A stretch of DNA of 64,000 bases from JAHEEL01 sp963785245 (GTDB lineage Bacteria > Actinomycetota > Acidimicrobiia > Spongiisociales > UBA5794), in the NCBI GenBank assembly GCA_963785245.1, contig CAWAUO010000012.1:62001-126000 (forward strand). The letters run 5' to 3'. Below, one piece after another: positions 25,244-33,608 of this stretch (position 1 is its first letter; every line of letters starts with the position of its first letter). Below the pieces are notes generated by a model. The model ran no database searches. It was not told the DNA's origin and saw only the letters and a list, made by a program, of their open reading frames with translations. Both the position numbers and the translations under genes were made by a program.

Positions 25244-25489
25244 ATGGACAGAACAGAAATCGAATCGAAGCTGACCGACCTGCTCGTCGACGAGTTGGGC
25301 ATCGAACGAGATGGGATCTCACTCGATGCGAAATTCGAAGAGGACCTGGATGTTGACTCGCTGGGCGTGGTCGAACTGCTGATGGCGCTCGAGGACAACT
25401 TCGGTGTGAAGATTCCGGACGAAGAAGCCGAGCAGATCACGACGGTCGGGGAAGCCGTTGACCTCGTGGAGATCAAGCTGAACGCCTAG
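25244..25489 (+). CDS. acpP: acyl carrier protein
   Basis: 81 aa, very acidic. The phosphopantetheine site is in DVDSLGVVELLMALED (Ser about residue 39). AGGAGG lies upstream of the ATG. It carries the growing acyl chain for the surrounding Fab enzymes. Confidence 0.97.
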   Translation: MDRTEIESKLTDLLVDELGIERDGISLDAKFEEDLDVDSLGVVELLMALEDNFGVKIPDEEAEQITTVGEAVDLVEIKLNA

Positions 25490-25497
25490 GGGGAAGT

Positions 25498-26742
25498 ATG
25501 AGCGACCGACGCGTCGTCGTCACGGGCCTCGGCACGATCAACCCCCTCGGGGTTGACGTCGAGTCCACTTGGAGCGCCCTGAGGGACGGAGATTCAGGGA
25601 TCGGCCCGATCACGCTGATTGAGGCATCGGACCTCACGTCCCAAATCGCGGGCGAAGTCACCGGCTTCGACGTCGAGACCTACATCCCGCGCCGTCAGGC
25701 TCGGAGAATGGACCGGTACGCTCAGTTCTTCTGGGTGGCCGGCAAGGAGGCGCTCGACGACGCAGGTATCGCCTACGAAGAAGACGACCCGGACGCGTAC
25801 CGATCTGGGGTGGTGGTCGGAACGGGAATCGGCGGCGTTGCGACGTTCGAAGAGGAATTCACGACGCTGCTCGAGATCGGTCCCCACCGCCTCAGTCCAT
25901 TTGGAATCCCCAAAGTCATCGCCAACATGGCAGGGGGGCAAGCGTCGATCGACTTCCGTCTCTACGGGCCGAACACGACCATCGTGACGGCCTGCGCGGC
26001 GTCGGCCAACGCGATCGGCGACGCAGCCGCCATCATCCAGCGCGGCGCGGCGGACGTGATGCTCGCCGGCGGCGCCGACGCTTCGATCACCCGGTTCGCG
26101 GTCGGCGGATTCGCCCAGGCCCGTGCCCTGAGCACGCGAAACGACGATCCGGAGCGTGCCAGCCGCCCGTTCGACGCCGATCGAGACGGTTTCGTGATGG
26201 CCGAGGGCGGCACCACCCTGGTGCTGGAAGAGCGCGAGCATGCATTGGCACGCGGAGCCAAGATCTATGCGGAGTTCCTGGGATATGGAATGTCGTCGGA
26301 TGGCTACCACGTAACACTGCCGCGACCCGGCGGCGGGGGAGCCATCCGCGCGATGCGTGCGGCGCTCGACGATGCGTCGCTCGAGCCGGACCAGATCTCG
26401 TACATCAATGCGCACGGAACCTCAACCGCGGCCAACGACGCCACCGAGACGATGGCGATCAAGGAAGTGTTTGGAGACCACGCCTATGAGATCCCGATCA
26501 CGTCCACGAAGTCGATGAGCGGCCACCTGCTCGGCGGTGCCGGAGCGTTCGAGGCTGTCGCTTCTGTGCTCGCGATCCGCGACGGCATCGTACCGCCGAC
26601 GATCAACCTCGAGAACGCCGATCCGGACTGCGATCTCGACTACGTCCCGGACGGGCCGAGAGCGGTTGACGTCGAGTACGCCATGAGCAATTCCTTTGGA
26701 TTCGGGGGCCACAACGTGGTCCTGATCTTCGGCAAGCCGTAG
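25498..26742 (+). CDS. fabF: beta-ketoacyl-ACP synthase II
   Basis: 414 aa, normal length. The Cys-His-His triad is in VTACAASANAIG, INAHGTSTAANDATE and KSMSGHLLGGAGAFE. It extends acyl-ACP chains with malonyl-ACP. It begins 9 nt after acpP and closes the fab operon. Confidence 0.96.
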   Translation: MSDRRVVVTGLGTINPLGVDVESTWSALRDGDSGIGPITLIEASDLTSQIAGEVTGFDVETYIPRRQARRMDRYAQFFWVAGKEALDDAGIAYEEDDPDAYRSGVVVGTGIGGVATFEEEFTTLLEIGPHRLSPFGIPKVIANMAGGQASIDFRLYGPNTTIVTACAASANAIGDAAAIIQRGAADVMLAGGADASITRFAVGGFAQARALSTRNDDPERASRPFDADRDGFVMAEGGTTLVLEEREHALARGAKIYAEFLGYGMSSDGYHVTLPRPGGGGAIRAMRAALDDASLEPDQISYINAHGTSTAANDATETMAIKEVFGDHAYEIPITSTKSMSGHLLGGAGAFEAVASVLAIRDGIVPPTINLENADPDCDLDYVPDGPRAVDVEYAMSNSFGFGGHNVVLIFGKP

Positions 26743-26752
26743 CGGGACTCAA

Positions 26753-27157
26753 CTACTCGACACAGTCGTCCGATGGACCGCAACCGGTCGTCGGGGGAGG
26801 GCGGTTCGCTGCGACGGCGGTTTGGTATTCGTCGAAAGATCGGGCGGTGAGCGCGGCGATCATTCCGACGCCGACGAGCGCTCCGATGCCGGTAACCACA
26901 CCGGCAGCGATCTCGGCCCCGAGACACGACGAGGGCTGACACAGGAGGGCAGCGATCGCTGCGCCGACAAAGGCGCCGGTGACGGTTCCCACGATCACGA
27001 AGATGGCAACGACGGGTCGCACGTCGACCCGATCGGCAATGAGCCCCATTGATCCTCCGACCACCGCACCGATGGTGGCGCCAGTGGGGCCGGCGAGGAG
27101 GAAGCCTGGCAGCAGCCCGGCGATCAGCCCGCCTCCAATCGTGATCCAGTGGGTCAT
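26753..27157 (-). CDS. Gly-rich membrane protein
   Basis: 134 aa. Three hydrophobic glycine-rich segments run from about residue 5 to 112, and the acidic, Pro/Cys-containing tail ends CGPSDDCVE. No family is recognised. Its ATG overlaps the stop of the 239-aa membrane-protein gene, so the two form a pair. Only 10 nt separate it from the convergent fabF stop. Confidence 0.6.
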   Translation of the reverse strand: MTHWITIGGGLIAGLLPGFLLAGPTGATIGAVVGGSMGLIADRVDVRPVVAIFVIVGTVTGAFVGAAIAALLCQPSSCLGAEIAAGVVTGIGALVGVGMIAALTARSFDEYQTAVAANRPPPTTGCGPSDDCVE

Positions 27158-27873
27158 GGACCCACCTCGGGGTGTTGGCGGGTCCGCGGCGGTGGAAGCG
27201 GGGCTTGAACCGGCGACAGCGCGTCGGCGGCTCCCGGCGACCACGCCAGGAGGGCATCCACGAGTCCGAGGGTGATGAAGCTGGCGGCCGCGATCCATGA
27301 GGCAGAGACGAACGCGGCGATGGAAGCCACGACCGGGAGCGCGACCCTCAGGCCCCACAACCCCCAGCGGAAGCCCCGTGCGTATGCCCAGGCGAGTACC
27401 GGACCGGTAGCGGCGAGCACCATCGCCGCCGGGGTCACGGCATCGACCGAAGCAAGTCCGGCAAGCGGTAGCGCTCCGATCGCCGCGAGGGGAAGTGCAA
27501 CGGCGACCCCTCCCGCCCCCGCCCCGGGTCGCTGGCGGAGCCAGATTCGCAGCCATGGGCCGGCGATGCCTCCAATGGCGAGCAGCGATAGCGTCACGGC
27601 GCCGACCGACAACGCATCCGAGATTGCGCCAAGCGAGCCGACGATGAGCGTTGCCAGAGCGACGGCCAAGGCAAGCCAGCGGGCCCAGGGTGCGCGCACG
27701 AGCAACATGCCGACCAGTGCGATCGCGGTGTACACGACGACGCCGGCGATCATGAGTGTGGCCGCCCCAGGGGAGAATGGATCGGGGGAGAGACCGAGAC
27801 GGATCACCCACGCGAATTCAGCGGCTGCAAACAGTCCCGCGACAAGCAGGGGTGCGCTGACGTGTCGTTCCAT
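27154..27873 (-). CDS. polytopic membrane protein, unknown function
   Basis: 239 aa, about seven hydrophobic segments rich in Ala, Gly, Leu and Val, ending in a proline-rich cytosolic or external tail (PVQAPLPPPRTRQHP). I do not recognise a family. It lies between the cupredoxin-like gene (14 nt upstream) and the 134-aa membrane protein, with which it overlaps by 4 nt. Confidence 0.6.
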   Translation of the reverse strand: MERHVSAPLLVAGLFAAAEFAWVIRLGLSPDPFSPGAATLMIAGVVVYTAIALVGMLLVRAPWARWLALAVALATLIVGSLGAISDALSVGAVTLSLLAIGGIAGPWLRIWLRQRPGAGAGGVAVALPLAAIGALPLAGLASVDAVTPAAMVLAATGPVLAWAYARGFRWGLWGLRVALPVVASIAAFVSASWIAAASFITLGLVDALLAWSPGAADALSPVQAPLPPPRTRQHPEVGP

Positions 27874-27887
27874 TGACCGCGGCAGCG

Positions 27888-28313
27888 CTACTGCGCCGGT
27901 CGCGAGTCGATGGTGCCCGGGATGCGCTGGAAGCCTACCGAGGCGAACACCCGGTAGATCCCGGGCTCGAGCGTGCTGTAGTCGAACTCGAACTCATCTC
28001 CGGGGGCGAGCGTGACTTCGAATTGGTCGTCCTTGTCGGCGAGGATGTACTCGCGCGGGTCTTCGTTGATCCACTTCACGATCCAGGTCTCGTCGAGGTC
28101 GAGGGCGACGTTGGCCGGGCGGAACGTACCGTTGTCGAGCCGCACCACGAACACGCCCTCCGGCGGTGGTTCGGTGGTCGTCGTCGTGGTCGGCTTGTTG
28201 TCGGCCTGAGCGACCTGGTCCGATGGTGCGCTCTCGATCGCAAGTCCCATCACAAGGAGAACGGCCGCGATACCGACGACCAGGAGGGCGCTCTTCAGGA
28301 TGGTGCTGTTCAC
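27888..28313 (-). CDS. anchored cupredoxin-like protein lacking copper ligands
   Basis: 141 aa from GTG 28313. An N-terminal membrane helix (about residues 6-26) is followed by a Thr/Pro linker (TTTTTTEPPP) and a plastocyanin-like beta-sandwich. The pattern F-P-A-x-V...V-x-W-x-N-E-D-P and APGDEFEFDYSTLEPGIYRVF is cupredoxin-like. The positions that hold His, Cys, His and Met in copper-binding members read Arg/Glu, Ala and no Met, so copper binding is unlikely. Function unknown. Confidence 0.6.
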   Translation of the reverse strand: MNSTILKSALLVVGIAAVLLVMGLAIESAPSDQVAQADNKPTTTTTTEPPPEGVFVVRLDNGTFRPANVALDLDETWIVKWINEDPREYILADKDDQFEVTLAPGDEFEFDYSTLEPGIYRVFASVGFQRIPGTIDSRPAQ

Positions 28314-28377
28314 CGCAGCGTTCCTTGCTCGGGTACGGACGGCGGAAGTGTAGCGGCACCGTTCTCCAGTGCACCCG

Positions 28378-29013
28378 TTACGTCGTGGATCGGGGCGGCA
28401 GGCCTGGGTGCTGATCCGGTTCCCACATCGTACGTTCCGCCCAGGGGAGCGCGGTGCCTGGGTCCAACTCGACGACACCGGCGTGCTGCGGTTTGCTCGA
28501 GTTGAGGTCTGCGAGCGGCCGACCCGTGAGCCGGAGGCGGGCCGCCTGAATCGGGTCCTGGTGGGAGACGAGAATCAACGGCCCGGAGGTCTGTAAGCGA
28601 TGCCCCACCACCGCATCGCCAACCCGGGCGCCGAGTTCGGCGAGCGATTCGGGGGAGAACGGGAGGTACACGGGGTGCGTCAGGTAGGCGTTGAGTTCGC
28701 CAGGGAAGTCCGCGTCGAGATCGTCCCAGACATGACCTGCCCAACGCCGGCTGAGCCCCCACTCGGTCAGCGCTTCATCCACGATCACCGGTCCGTTGCA
28801 CGCTGCTGAGATGATCTCTGCCGTCTCGACGGCCCGGTCGAGTGGGGAGCTCACGACGGTGGCATTCATCGGCAGTCGGATGGCCGTGTCTTCGGCCTGC
28901 CGGCGACCGTTCTGCGACAGCGGGAACCCGGGGAGATCGGCGTAGACGACATGCTCCGGGTTCCGTACCTCGCCATGGCGCACGAGATAGACGATGCGGT
29001 CCGTGGGGTTCAT
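28378..29013 (-). CDS. histidine phosphatase family protein
   Basis: 211 aa. The phosphohistidine motif is LVRHGE (about residues 10-15), a second catalytic Arg lies in SSPLDRAVETAE, and the late His is in VSHQDPIQ. It belongs to the phosphoglycerate-mutase-like branch, so a phosphatase is more likely than a mutase. The start is 30 nt from the divergent dinB start, with a TAGCCT box 7 nt upstream. Confidence 0.83.
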   Translation of the reverse strand: MNPTDRIVYLVRHGEVRNPEHVVYADLPGFPLSQNGRRQAEDTAIRLPMNATVVSSPLDRAVETAEIISAACNGPVIVDEALTEWGLSRRWAGHVWDDLDADFPGELNAYLTHPVYLPFSPESLAELGARVGDAVVGHRLQTSGPLILVSHQDPIQAARLRLTGRPLADLNSSKPQHAGVVELDPGTALPWAERTMWEPDQHPGLPPRSTT

Positions 29014-29020
29014 GTGGGGC

Positions 29021-29037
29021 AGGCTACCGGGTACGGT
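29021..29037. promoter_or_regulatory. back-to-back -10 boxes for the phosphatase and dinB genes
   Basis: On the minus strand TAGCCT (29026-29021) is 7 nt before the phosphatase ATG. On the plus strand TACGGT (29032-29037) is 6 nt before the dinB ATG. Both predict leaderless transcripts, and their -35 regions lie inside the opposing gene. Confidence 0.5.
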
Positions 29038-29043
29038 GATCCC

Positions 29044-30243
29044 ATGGCATCGTTCGCCGAGCCCATCCTCCACGTCGACATGGACTCGTTCTTCGTCGAG
29101 GTGGAACGTCTCTTCAACCCCGCCCTCGTTGGGATTCCGGTCGCCGTCGGGGGGATCGGGACGCGAGGCGTCATTGCCTCGGCGAGCTACGAGGCGAGGC
29201 GCCATGGCGTCCGGTCGGCGATGCCTGTCGGCGAAGCGCGGAGGCGATGCCCCTCGCTGACGATCGTGAGCCCGGAACACGGGCGGTACGGCGAGGTGTC
29301 CGGTGAGGTATTCGAGATCATGCGCTCGGTCACGCCGCTGGTCGAAGGCATCTCGATCGACGAGGCATTCCTCGACGTCTCCGGCCTGCGCTTCCACTAC
29401 CCATCGGTCGAAGCGGTCGGCGCTCGGATCCGGTCGCTGATCCGGGATGATATCGGCATACCGTCGTCGGTCGGGATCGCCACCACGAAGTTCGTCGCGA
29501 AGCTGGCATCGAAGCACGCGAAACCCGACGGGATGCTCCGGATCGTGGCCGGAACCGAACTCGAGTTTCTCCACCCGCTCGACGTCTCGGAACTGTGGGG
29601 CGTCGGGGAAGCCACGCGGGCCAGCCTCGGCGATATCGGCATTCGGTCCATTGGTGACGTTGCCCGGGCCCCGATCGGGTTGCTCGAGGGGGGCCTCGGC
29701 TCCGCCTCCGCCCGCCATCTGTCGGAACTCGCCAATGGCCGAGACCCACGACCGGTGGAAGGCGGCATGGGCGCCCGCTCGATCTCATCCGAGAACACGT
29801 TCGCGCGGGATCTGATCGATCGGGACGCCATCGAGCGTGAGACGTTGCGCCTCTGCGATCAGGTTGCCGCTCGTCTCGCGAAGGCGCACCTCTCTGGTCA
29901 CACGATCGCGCTGAAGGTGCGATTCGGCGACTTCTCGACGATCTCGCGATCGTCCCGGCAGGCCGTGCCGGTCGGGCACACGACGGACCTCTGGGCGATC
30001 GTGCGGGATCTGCTGAACCGTGCCGAGATGGGAGATCGGTCGATCCGATTGCTCGGCGTTGTGGTGAGCGACCTCGCCGATATCGGGGACGCACGCCAGT
30101 TGACGCTTGGAGCCGAACGTCGGGATGCCGCCGCCGAGGTCGTTGACGAGGTTCGGGAGCGGTTCGGCGCGGCGTCTGTGATTCCGGCCAGAATCGCCCC
30201 GCGGAAGCCCAATCCCGACGCCCCGGGGTCCAGCGTCAGATGA
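29044..30243 (+). CDS. dinB: DNA polymerase IV (Y family)
   Basis: 399 aa. The active-site motifs are ILHVDMDSFFVEVE and SIDEAFLDVSG, with the catalytic acidic residues intact. The little-finger domain follows (about residues 240-350). It performs error-prone translesion synthesis. The C-terminal tail lacks a clear beta-clamp pentapeptide. No LexA box is evident in the 30-bp upstream gap. Confidence 0.92.
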   Translation: MASFAEPILHVDMDSFFVEVERLFNPALVGIPVAVGGIGTRGVIASASYEARRHGVRSAMPVGEARRRCPSLTIVSPEHGRYGEVSGEVFEIMRSVTPLVEGISIDEAFLDVSGLRFHYPSVEAVGARIRSLIRDDIGIPSSVGIATTKFVAKLASKHAKPDGMLRIVAGTELEFLHPLDVSELWGVGEATRASLGDIGIRSIGDVARAPIGLLEGGLGSASARHLSELANGRDPRPVEGGMGARSISSENTFARDLIDRDAIERETLRLCDQVAARLAKAHLSGHTIALKVRFGDFSTISRSSRQAVPVGHTTDLWAIVRDLLNRAEMGDRSIRLLGVVVSDLADIGDARQLTLGAERRDAAAEVVDEVRERFGAASVIPARIAPRKPNPDAPGSSVR

Positions 30244-30274
30244 ATCATCGTGCCTCGTGTGACCCATAGACCGG

Positions 30275-30280
30275 TATACT
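30275..30280 (+). promoter_or_regulatory. -10 box TATACT ahead of the DUF3040 gene
   Basis: Five of six consensus positions match; it lies 36 nt upstream of the ATG. No matching -35 was found. Confidence 0.4.
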
Positions 30281-30316
30281 GCGTATGCGGAGCGATTCGA
30301 CGCGGAGGGTGGACGG

Positions 30317-30658
30317 ATGCCGCTGGATGATCGAGAGCAGAAGATCCTTGAAGAGATCGAGCGCAATCTGTACGCGGAGGATCCGAAACTCGCGCAGACG
30401 GTGGCCAAGACCGACCTGTCAATACGGATCAAGCGGCGGCAACGCCTTGCGGCCGTCGGCTTCTTCGTTGGTCTGGCGATCATGCTCGGAACGTTCACGA
30501 GATTCTCGTATCTTGCCGGTTTGGGCTTCATCCTGATGGTCGCCTCAGCGGCAACGATCGTGATAGCCGTGCGGGCCTCTCGGGTCGATCAGGCCGCTTC
30601 GTTCTCCGTCGCGGGATGGATGGACGACGTCAGAGAACGGTGGCGCCGGGAACGCTAA
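30317..30658 (+). CDS. DUF3040 family membrane protein
   Basis: 113 aa. The N-terminal MPLDDREQKILEEIERNLYAEDPKLAQ is the DUF3040 signature, followed by two membrane helices (about residues 43-85) and a basic amphipathic C-terminus. Family members are common in actinobacteria and often lie close to mraZ; their function is unknown. Here mraZ is 8.7 kb away. GGAGGG precedes the ATG. Confidence 0.85.
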   Translation: MPLDDREQKILEEIERNLYAEDPKLAQTVAKTDLSIRIKRRQRLAAVGFFVGLAIMLGTFTRFSYLAGLGFILMVASAATIVIAVRASRVDQAASFSVAGWMDDVRERWRRER

Positions 30659-30695
30659 GGTTGCGTTCCCGAGAGGGGTCACAAGGATTTACGGA

Positions 30696-30711
30696 CCGGC
30701 CGGGCGGCCGG
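30696..30711. promoter_or_regulatory. hairpin ccggcc-gggc-ggccgg upstream of the MerR-like gene
   Basis: A 6-bp perfect inverted repeat with a 4-nt loop, in the 71-bp gap between the DUF3040 gene and the regulator. No T-tract follows on either strand, so it is not an obvious terminator. It may be an operator. Confidence 0.35.
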
Positions 30712-30729
30712 GGACAATGGGGACAACGC

Positions 30730-31227
30730 GTGGAAGGTTTTACTGCTCAGCAAGCGACACGGCTCACCGGCTGTACGCCACATCAGCTCCGCTACTGGGA
30801 CAAAGTAGCTCTCGTTGAGCCCTCGCTTCAGCAGACCGGTGGCCGTCCGGGTCGGAGGCGGCTCTACTCGTTTCGCGACCTGATCGCGCTCCGGGTCGTC
30901 AAGAGCTTGCTCGACAACGGCATGTCGATCCAACGTGTGCGTCGAGCGTGGGACTACCTACGCCGCACCGGCGACATGGAGACCCACCTTGCGGAGATTC
31001 GCCTCGTCACCGACGGGGAGACGATCTTCGCCGTGGCCACCGACGAGGACGAGGTCCTCGACGCGCTGCGCCAGGGGCAACTCGCTTTCTTCGTGGCGAT
31101 CAACGACATCACGCAGTCGGTCGAAGACGACATCTCCCGCTTCGAACTCGATCGCGAGCGCTTCCTCGAGATGCTGCGCCGCGTCGAGGACGACGTGCAG
31201 ATGGAAGTGGAAGAGGCGAGCGGCTGA
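30730..31227 (+). CDS. MerR-like transcriptional regulator
   Basis: 165 aa from GTG 30730. The N-terminal winged helix reads FTAQQATRLTGCTPHQLRYWDKVALVEP and continues through RRLYSFRDLIALRVVKSLLDNGMSIQRVRRAWDYL, the classic MerR DNA-binding pattern. The C-terminal half is acidic and lacks Cys clusters, so metal sensing is unlikely. The start is the first codon that keeps the MerR N-terminus; a clear Shine-Dalgarno is absent. Confidence 0.8.
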   Translation: MEGFTAQQATRLTGCTPHQLRYWDKVALVEPSLQQTGGRPGRRRLYSFRDLIALRVVKSLLDNGMSIQRVRRAWDYLRRTGDMETHLAEIRLVTDGETIFAVATDEDEVLDALRQGQLAFFVAINDITQSVEDDISRFELDRERFLEMLRRVEDDVQMEVEEASG

Positions 31228-31239
31228 TTGCCGCGGTCT

Positions 31240-32901
31240 TCAGGATCGGAATCTCCGCATCAGCGAACCCAACCGGTACTGCGAACGAAGCCGCTCGAGC
31301 GATGAATACCTCGTCGTCAAGCGGTCGTTCGTCATCTGCATCGATCGGCGTGCCGCGTCGGCGTTGTCCGTCGAAACCTCAGTGGCCTTTCCGTAGACCG
31401 AGCGCGAGTACACCGACGCGAGGGGCTTCATCGCATCGTCGACCACGGTGGCGACTTCGAGCGGTGTCGCGGCCGGATCTGGTTCTTCACCGAAGTCGGT
31501 GAGCCGCACGACGATCTCCTCCCACGCCGCTGCGATATCACCATTGGCGAGTCGGCGCATCCGTGTCCGATGACGCGCCCACTTGATGATCGGAATCGCG
31601 ACGATGACGAACACGATCAGCATGAGCCCGATGGTGACAATCAGCGCCCACCCTGGTATCGACAGGGCGGACCGTGCCCCACCGGTCTGCCCGGAGAGGT
31701 CGAGGTCGCGCAGATCCTCTTCGGGCGCGAACTCCACGCCGATCGGATTCTGGTTGGGGATGATCTCCGGGCGCACCGGTTCGGGAATCTGCTCCAGGTA
31801 GGCCGCGATCTCGAAGCCGAGGTCATCGGCGAGGGTCCCGTAGCTCGTGGCCGGATTCGCACCGTCTCCGCGTGGCGTCGGGTCGAACGAGAGCCATCCA
31901 ACGGCCGGGATCCACAACTCAACCCATGAGTGTGCGTTCTCGTCGAGAACGACCACCTCGTCGGCACCGATCCTCGATCCGGGCGTGAAACCCAGGACGA
32001 CGCGGGTCGGGATTCCGATGCTCCGAGTCATGACCGCCATCGATGTGGCGAACTGTTCGCAGTAGCCCCTCCGATACCCCGCGTTCTCGGTCGAGTCGTC
32101 GAAGAGCCAGGATGCGAGGAGGTCGTCGCTGTGGCCCTGGTCCGCTTCGAGGTCGTAGACGAAACCGCCCGTCTCGCGGAACCAGTGCTCGATCGCGAGA
32201 CCCTGTTCGAACGGCGTCGTCAACCGCTCGGTCAGATCGGCTGCCTGCGCTTCGATCCTGGGATCGATGTCTTCCGGGAGCTCGAGATATCGTTCTGCGT
32301 CCGGGAGTTCCCGAAGTCCGACATCGGCGATTTCGGGTACCGACTCTCCGCCTTCGATGGCTGCCGCGAACAGGGGCGAGAAGCCTCCGCCGGGAGCCCC
32401 GGCGATCGTCGCCGGATCGATCGTCGGCACGTCGGACGTGATCTGATACTCCATGTGGCGGTACGTGCGGTCGCCGCGGAAGACCACGGCAGTGTCGGTT
32501 CGCCGGATCCGGAAGGCCTCGGCGTCGTCACCGGTGGCGCCGGTCACGGCATATGGGGTGGGGAGCCATCCCTGGGCAAGCGCAAGGATCTCGATGTCGG
32601 CGGTGACCGGCGTCGTCGGTCCGGCGTATCGGTAGCCAGGCTCTTCGAGGGGCGGGTCATCGAATCGGTAGACCTGCGGGCGACGGGCGGACCATTGGCC
32701 GTTGGCGTAGGTCTCAAGGGTCAGGAGGCGGAAGGAGACATCGGTCGGCGCGACGTCGCCGGCAATGCGGGCCCGGAACAAGGGGATGCCGGCCTGGGAG
32801 ACAAGGCTCTTGTGGATCTGCACGTACGGGTTGTAGGCGACGCTGCCGTAGAAGCCGCCGCCGAGACCGCCCGGCGTTCGCCACTCGACCACACCGTCGC
32901 G
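31240..32901 (-). pseudogene. TgpA-like transglutaminase, C-terminal part (downstream of a frameshift)
   Basis: About 553 codons with no start of their own. They carry the periplasmic domain: RDGVVEWRTPGG, YNPYVQIHKS, then the transglutaminase-like core with catalytic Cys in RRGYCEQFATSMAVM, His in ENAHSWVELW and Asp in LSFDPTP. A membrane helix and a cytosolic tail follow. The missing N-terminus is encoded in another frame by 32901-33608. Adding one C to the minus-strand run gttccc at 32901-32903 restores a single 789-aa protein, the usual TgpA length. The gene is therefore either truly broken or a sequencing/assembly error. Confidence 0.8.
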
Positions 32902-33608
32902 GGAACGGTCGGTCCAAGAAATCCAACACCGAACACCGCGACGGCGACCGCAATCGCAACCAGGAGTGCGGCTGTCGGCGCAGGCCGGTTGGAGGAGGGG
33001 CCGGCGCGACGACTCGCCATCCGGCCCGCTCCGCGGTCCCGCTCGTCGAGAGCGATCGACAGGATCGTCGCTGCAACCAGCGCCACGAACACGGCGACCA
33101 CGGCGTAACCGTTGTAGCGTCGGTCGATGGTCGCGAACTGGAGTGCGATGATGAGGGGCGGGAGCACGGCCACGAACGGGTGGCCTCTGGTGAGCCCCCA
33201 CGCCAGCAGGATGCCGAGAATCCAGAACAACGCCGTCAAGATAATGACCATGCCGGCGATCGGCCGGACCGGCTCGATCCCGTGTTGGATCTGGTCGAGG
33301 GCTCGTCCGAGATCGGTCCAGAGCGACGAGAGTGATGCGCGGGTGGGGAAGATGAGGAGCGACTCAGCAGGGGCCGAGAACCGTGCGGCTGCAAGGAACA
33401 GGGCAGCACCGTTGATCAGCACGATCCAGAACGCTCGGAGTCGGTAGGTCACGGCCGTCCACGTGACGACCAGGCCGATGATGAACCCGGACAACACGAC
33501 GAACTGCCAGCTCACCCCGCTCGACGACGGCAGCAGCAGGCTGCCGAGTTGCCAGAAGGCGAACGCGGCCGAGGCAAAGCCGGCTATCCAGCTGTAGCGG
33601 TAGACCAC
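32901..33608 (-). pseudogene. TgpA-like protein, N-terminal membrane part (upstream of the frameshift)
   Basis: About 236 codons from GTG 33608, with GGAG 5 nt upstream; ATG 33644 is an alternative. Five or six membrane helices (WIAGFASAAFAFWQLGS, FVVLSGFIIGLVV, FWIVLINGAALFLAAA, MVIILTALFWILGILLAWGL and others) match the N-terminal DUF3488 half of TgpA transglutaminases. After VGFLGPTVP the frame loses similarity and runs on to a stop at 32721 in an implausible Ser/Arg-rich tail. It overlaps the end of the DUF58 gene by 25 nt and belongs to the MoxR-DUF58-TgpA operon. Confidence 0.78.

Noticed and set aside
32895..32906. Programmed -1 frameshift in the TgpA-like gene
   Set aside because: No X-XXY-YYZ slippery site or downstream pseudoknot is obvious; a single-base indel explains the data more simply.
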